Source: Malus domestica
Taxonomy: Eukaryota; Streptophyta; Magnoliopsida; Rosales; Rosaceae
Assembly (NCBI RefSeq): GCF_042453785.1
Contig: NC_091663.1
Span: forward strand, 37,035,001 to 37,099,000
Direction of reading: 5' to 3'
DNA: 64,000 bases
Shown in pieces: positions 59,507 through 64,000 of the stretch. A model generated the notes under the pieces. That model made no database searches. It was not told the DNA's origin and saw nothing but the letters and a program-made list of their open reading frames with translations. Positions within the stretch are counted from its first letter, which is position 1. Every line of letters starts with the position of its first letter. A program made the position numbers and the translations under genes.

Positions 59507-59786
59507 CTACTTTTTGGCATAGGTAATCAACATCGAACTCTGCGGTGTCAACTTAAAAGCTTGGAGTTCCTGCATTGCTACTGTTGATTGCATCTCGTCT
59601 CCATACTCCACAAAAGCAATACCAGGCTTCGCTTCGACCATTCTAACCTCCTTAAAACCAGCATACTGGCAGAAGAGCATTTGCAGCATCATGGGAGTTG
59701 TCTCCTGCGGAAGATTCTGAACAAATAGTATGTTGTTTGGTGGAGCAGGAGCCTCAGGTAACTTCACACCACCAACTTTTATGAGT
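59507..59786 (-). pseudogene. U1 snRNP protein A (U1A) fragment, second RRM only
   Basis: An open stretch of about 90 residues gives [55 protein letters not shown] and ends MLITYAKK then TAG, as in plant U1A (close to U2B''). It carries the RNP2 (ILFVQNL) and RNP1-like (GIAFVEY) motifs. A stop lies just upstream, and the next DNA on the right is the 3' flank of PARP2, so the first RRM and linker are absent. It appears to be a stray terminal exon, without its promoter. Confidence 0.75.
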
Positions 59787-59879
59787 CACATGCAATTTTT
59801 CCACCAAATAAACTTCAGAATAAGTTAAGAGTTGTTTCAGTTCAAGCAACACCAATCACGACATGTATCCAGATGCTAA

Positions 59880-62071
59880 TCATAACTTGTAATTGAAATT
59901 AACTTGAACAACGTAGCGCATCCTGATCTGCTCCACATTGTAAACTATGTACTCATTGTACAGTAATGAACCCTGCAAGGTGCACGTAAACAAAGATTAA
60001 TTTACAATCAAGCTGCCTGCCTGGTTCAACAGTTCCAAATCAAATTCACATCCAAAGTAATTCGAAAAAAAATGATGTATTTCTACCTTCGGGCGGCTTG
60101 TATTCTCTTTCGGCTTTCCTAGGGGAACCACGACACCATCATCTAGTAACTGAGCTTCTGAAAAATCTGGTTCAGTTCCCCCAACTCCTTTAGTGCTGCA
60201 GTATTATGTTACATGCCAAATTAAGTCAAGCAATACACGTCTTAGTTTCGAAAAAATGGAGATAATGCAACAAGTTTTTGTCAAAAGTTAATTCTCTCAC
60301 ACAATGCAGATAAACTTATTTGTCTAAAAAAACACAAAGATTATACGGAAGGGAAGATAAACTTCCAATGCAAAATACCAGAAGCATAAATGACCAGAAG
60401 AATCTTCATTACTTAAAACAGTTTAGTTATTACTTATGAGCAATAGATGGGAGGGTCAAACAAAGAAACCAGAGACGCAAACCTTAGTTTTCCTACAGGT
60501 AACTTGTCAGCATCGTACTTAGCGGTTAAAAGCTCAGCCATGTCGCCCAGCGCAACCTAAATAAACCATAGTTTATAAGTATTTAGAACATTTAGTGCAA
60601 AAAAAGTCACATACAGTGCGAAAAAGTCCCTAGGCATTCAGTTGGGCTTTCAAGTGAGCAGATCTGCGGTAGGGGAAATTCAAATTTTTAATCCAGAAAT
60701 ATTTTTCTCGTCCCTCATATAAATCTTGATCTTAATGATATACAATGCATTGAAGGATATATTTGATAATCTGATGCCAAACCACTCTTAACACAAGGTA
60801 TTTTTGTTTTTAGTATAAATTTTATGTTTTTTACTTGCTGAAACTTGAAAGACTACCTCACATAGAAGCAGCACCCCAGATGTACAGCCATTAGATGCAT
60901 AGCAATAATTTGCACTTTTGGAGAACATGTCTGCGAAGTAAACTCCTTTCCCGAACATGTAACCAGTCACTGGGGCTTCAGGTGGAGCTATGCGCAAGCC
61001 TGGGTTGTCACGACACATGTTTAACTAAATTATTAAGCAGTAAAACATTCATATTGTATCTGCATGAGTGTGCACACAGTGACAAACACATGCAAACACA
61101 CCCACCCATGATTCGAAGCTAAACCATAAAGGATCACCTTGAGATAATATGCCAGCCCAATTTGTAAGACGAGAACCATGCCATAAAAGCATTCTATTTT
61201 TCGTACTAGAAAACTGCTCACAAGAGTAAAACACAATTAGAAATTGCTTAAACTAAAAATGTAGGATATTCAAGACCAACAAGGAAATTTCAAGTACTTG
61301 TAAAATTATCCAAGATGGATGAAACATTTTATGAAAAGCTTCTCATAGATCAACCCAACCTTTCTGAAGCGTTCAACTTCACCCTCTTTAGATGTGCGGA
61401 ATATTTGAACAATATCAACAGTGTAAGTTGAATGTGTTTTTGCATGAGTATTATGCAAATATTTTGTAATCTGACAACAGCAATAAAATTCACGAGAATC
61501 AGCACCAACAGTGTAAGTTGAATTTGCTTAATTTTGTTTGTATTCGAATTTCCATTGCTTATATAACTCATAGTTACCATATCAAATTCATGAGAATCAG
61601 CACCAACCGGTGTCAGCTCACAATGAAGGCGTTGATAACTGGAATACAAGGGATCTCCCTATAATGGTGGCAGAAACATACATTAGTAGGAAGGATAGAT
61701 ACTAGGACATAAGGGCAAGTCCACAAGTGAACCATGAGGAACAAGACTAAAAGAGATTTACCTGCATTCCTGTGTCATCCTTCAACAATTTTGTTGCAAC
61801 CTCAATTTCACCTAGTGCTTCAACCTTCAAGTATAGAAGAGTTAATAAACACACAAATAGCACTTGTAGGTGGCACGATACTTATTCAAAGGAAAATAAC
61901 CTTTGATTTAAGTTTGGAAGTTCTTAGCCGAACTATCCACACATATACATGAAACAAATTACAGAAAGAATTACCATTTCTAGCTTGTGTTTCAACTTCT
62001 GACGAGTATCAATCACAAAGTTATCTGCATTACTCATATTTCCAAACCAATTAGATCCCTTCTCTTACAAT

Positions 62072-62121
<50 letters not shown>

Positions 62122-62358
62122 TCACGCATTTTTTTAAACCCGAAGTCATGAGGAATGACAGTGTAGAACTCTCTGCAAGAGGATGATGCCCATCAAAAAT
62201 TGGAATTCCAAAATTATTTAAGGCTAAAGGTACCAAAGGAAGAGAAGAAAAGAGGTATATATTAATCAAGCATTTTGTTAACAGTATATTTTAAAGAATT
62301 AACAAATGAAATCACTCTTTTGTTGGGGTTTTGAAAGAGAGAGGGGGGGGGGGGTAGG

Positions 62359-62394
<36 letters not shown>

Positions 62395-64000
62395 TTACCC
62401 GCTTAATTGTTCGATTAATTTCCTGTTAGATGAGCCAATCACATCAGAAATCCTCTGCAGGATGTTATAGCCCTATATGTTTCAAAAAAAAATATTATTA
62501 TTGGTTCGTTGAATCTTCATGGAGAAACGGATTGAAAGAGAAGACACTATACACGAAACTTCAATGTTTTGTACCAAAATTCATACTGAATTGTTTCAAG
62601 TTAATTTAGAGAAAGTCCTGACAGAAGTTTTAACAAATATCCTTTTCAGTTGTTCAACTTAACCAGTAACTGAAATACAATTATGGAAAATACACGCCCC
62701 CTTGCCATGGAAGCAGCCATTCCTACTTGCAAATCTCAGTTTGACATGCACACAAAACTTTTTCTTTTCTTGCATAGATGTCGAAATGTGATCTAAAGGA
62801 GCCAAGCAATTTCCTACAATTAACTTTCAACAACAAAATAACTAGCATGAACTGGAGGAGACTTCACTTCATAGGCCAAAAGCTTACCTTTAGAATTGTT
62901 GATTTGCTAAGCTTACCCAGAGGCAACTTATCAGCGTTGTATCCTACCAAAGAAGAAGAATGTGTCCAAATAAGGGAAAAAGTACATCAGTCAACTAAAC
63001 AGAATACACTGAAAGAAACGTTTGAGTCTCCAAATAAAATTATTATTCCAATTTAAGCAACTGAACAGCCTTAGATTATTATGAGCTGTAATTTGCAATA
63101 TAATGTCTTTTTGACAGTGAATCAGACTAACCTATTTCCATCATATGCTGCTTCATCATGCCGATGTTGCAAATAAGAGATATAAACTTTGCAATGCAGG
63201 GCTCAAGTTGTGTTTCCAAAGGTTGATGTCCTAAAGAAGAGCCATTCTTTTCTTCAACCTGATAATCATTATCAAATAATAAGGAGCAAGCAAGATAATT
63301 TTCCTTTTCATTAGGAAAGACATGTCCTCAGTAATTTGCAGAATCGCTTCAGGGAATCCAGAATTTAGAAATTTATACAAACATAAACCAAGAGTTGTGG
63401 ATACTGACAGCTGACTGCTCTTCCTTTTCATTGTAATCCATTTCTATCCACATATAGCAGGATGGGATAGGCTGGAACATTTTTCGATTGGACCAATCAT
63501 TCCCGGTTTTGTCATAGAATTTCTGTTTAAACTCATTGATCGCGCTCTCACGGGATGCATGAGGAGCTAGCTTGTTCTGACCCTTGACACCTACTCTCCC
63601 CCATCTATAGTAAATCATGAAACTTCCACCAACATCAGATTCTGCATGTTACAAAGAAATAAAATGCGGATGAGTACACATAGCCTGAACTTGTGTAATG
63701 CGCCAATGCCATGAGGATCATAACTCAATGGAGCAGATGAAACTTTATATATGTGAAAAAAGCATAAACGATGTTTCTGTAATTTGTTAACCATTATAAT
63801 CAGTATTAGTTACAAACTGAAATCGTTCTCAATTTCTCAGTGAAATTTTATATAACTTGATAAGTTTGATTGCTAGAATCACAAGTGTCACCCTAACTCC
63901 ATCTGCATTGCTATGAATTCAAAATTACGACAATCTGAAGATCTAGTTGACTAATTATTTGTTGAAAGGAGGAAAGGGTTTACCAAGAACTTGAATCAGA
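59880..64000 (-). CDS. PARP2: Poly(ADP-ribose) polymerase 2, right tandem copy (5' end beyond window)
   Basis: Fifteen exons on the minus strand, counted to match the left copy: E4 >64000-63984, E5 63641-63409, E6 63258-63132, E7 62943-62888, E8 62472-62399, E9 62172-62126, E10 62024-61975, E11 61824-61762, E12 61658-61578, E13 61470-61360, E14 61213-61138, E15 60999-60857, E16 60556-60483, E17 60195-60087, E18 59972-59880. All phases agree and there is no internal stop. It has WGR domain [20 protein letters not shown], regulatory domain and the full catalytic H-Y-E triad: His in [14 protein letters not shown], Tyr in [20 protein letters not shown], Glu in [24 protein letters not shown]2 is nuclear, binds DNA breaks and adds poly-ADP-ribose from NAD+. 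The SAP-encoding exons should lie just right of 64000. Confidence 0.94.

Overview
This is plant nuclear DNA, almost certainly from a woody eudicot. Genes are rich in GT-AG introns and AT-rich intergenic DNA is packed with small inverted-repeat elements. There is a miR164 hairpin, a 5S-containing Cassandra-type LTR, and plant-specific families (MHX, PHR2, OEP16-4). The repeat style and the Cassandra LTR sequence suggest a rosid, possibly Rosaceae (apple/pear group); that is inference from memory.

Layout. (1) 1-5828, minus: an alpha/beta hydrolase of the monoacylglycerol lipase / caffeoylshikimate-esterase-like family, 3' end off the left edge, with a 3.9-kb intron holding a 849-bp foldback element and a 482-bp tandem duplication. 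(2) 5829-10178: intergenic, small elements and a tandem hAT/Harbinger-like repeat. (3) 10179-13352: head-to-head pair OEP16-4 (minus) and RPL22 (plus) sharing a 374-bp promoter with site II and telo-box motifs. (4) 13353-16202: repeats, then the MHX leader with a 15-codon uORF. (5) 16203-21791: MHX (plus) convergent with PHR2 (minus). (6) 23733-31231: a leucine-carboxyl-methyltransferase-like gene (plus) convergent with GCP4 (minus, 16 exons). (7) 33054-37634: UTP14 (minus, 12 exons, one of them a duplicated micro-exon). (8) 39487-40847: RPL13 (plus). (9) 41330-46100: a diverged tandem-repeat array invaded by two LINE fragments, one of which is itself split by a Cassandra solo LTR. (10) 47315-47400: a MIR164 gene on the minus strand. 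(11) 50721-64000: a tandem duplication of PARP2. The left copy is complete in exon layout but has a 1-base frameshift that removes the end of the catalytic domain; the right copy is intact as far as it can be seen and runs off the right edge. Between them lie a hAT element with a perfect 8-bp target duplication, a Harbinger-type element and a stray U1A exon.

The genes are ordinary housekeeping loci (ribosome, rRNA processing, microtubule nucleation, vacuolar Mg/Zn transport, DNA-damage signalling) and do not form a pathway. I see no unknown multi-gene system. The most notable items are the MIR164 locus, the PARP2 pair with one broken copy, the nested LINE/Cassandra insertion, and the duplicated UTP14 micro-exon. 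Exon boundaries were read by eye from splice consensus, reading phase and protein-family continuity; phases agree across every intron of every gene reported except at the PARP2 frameshift.
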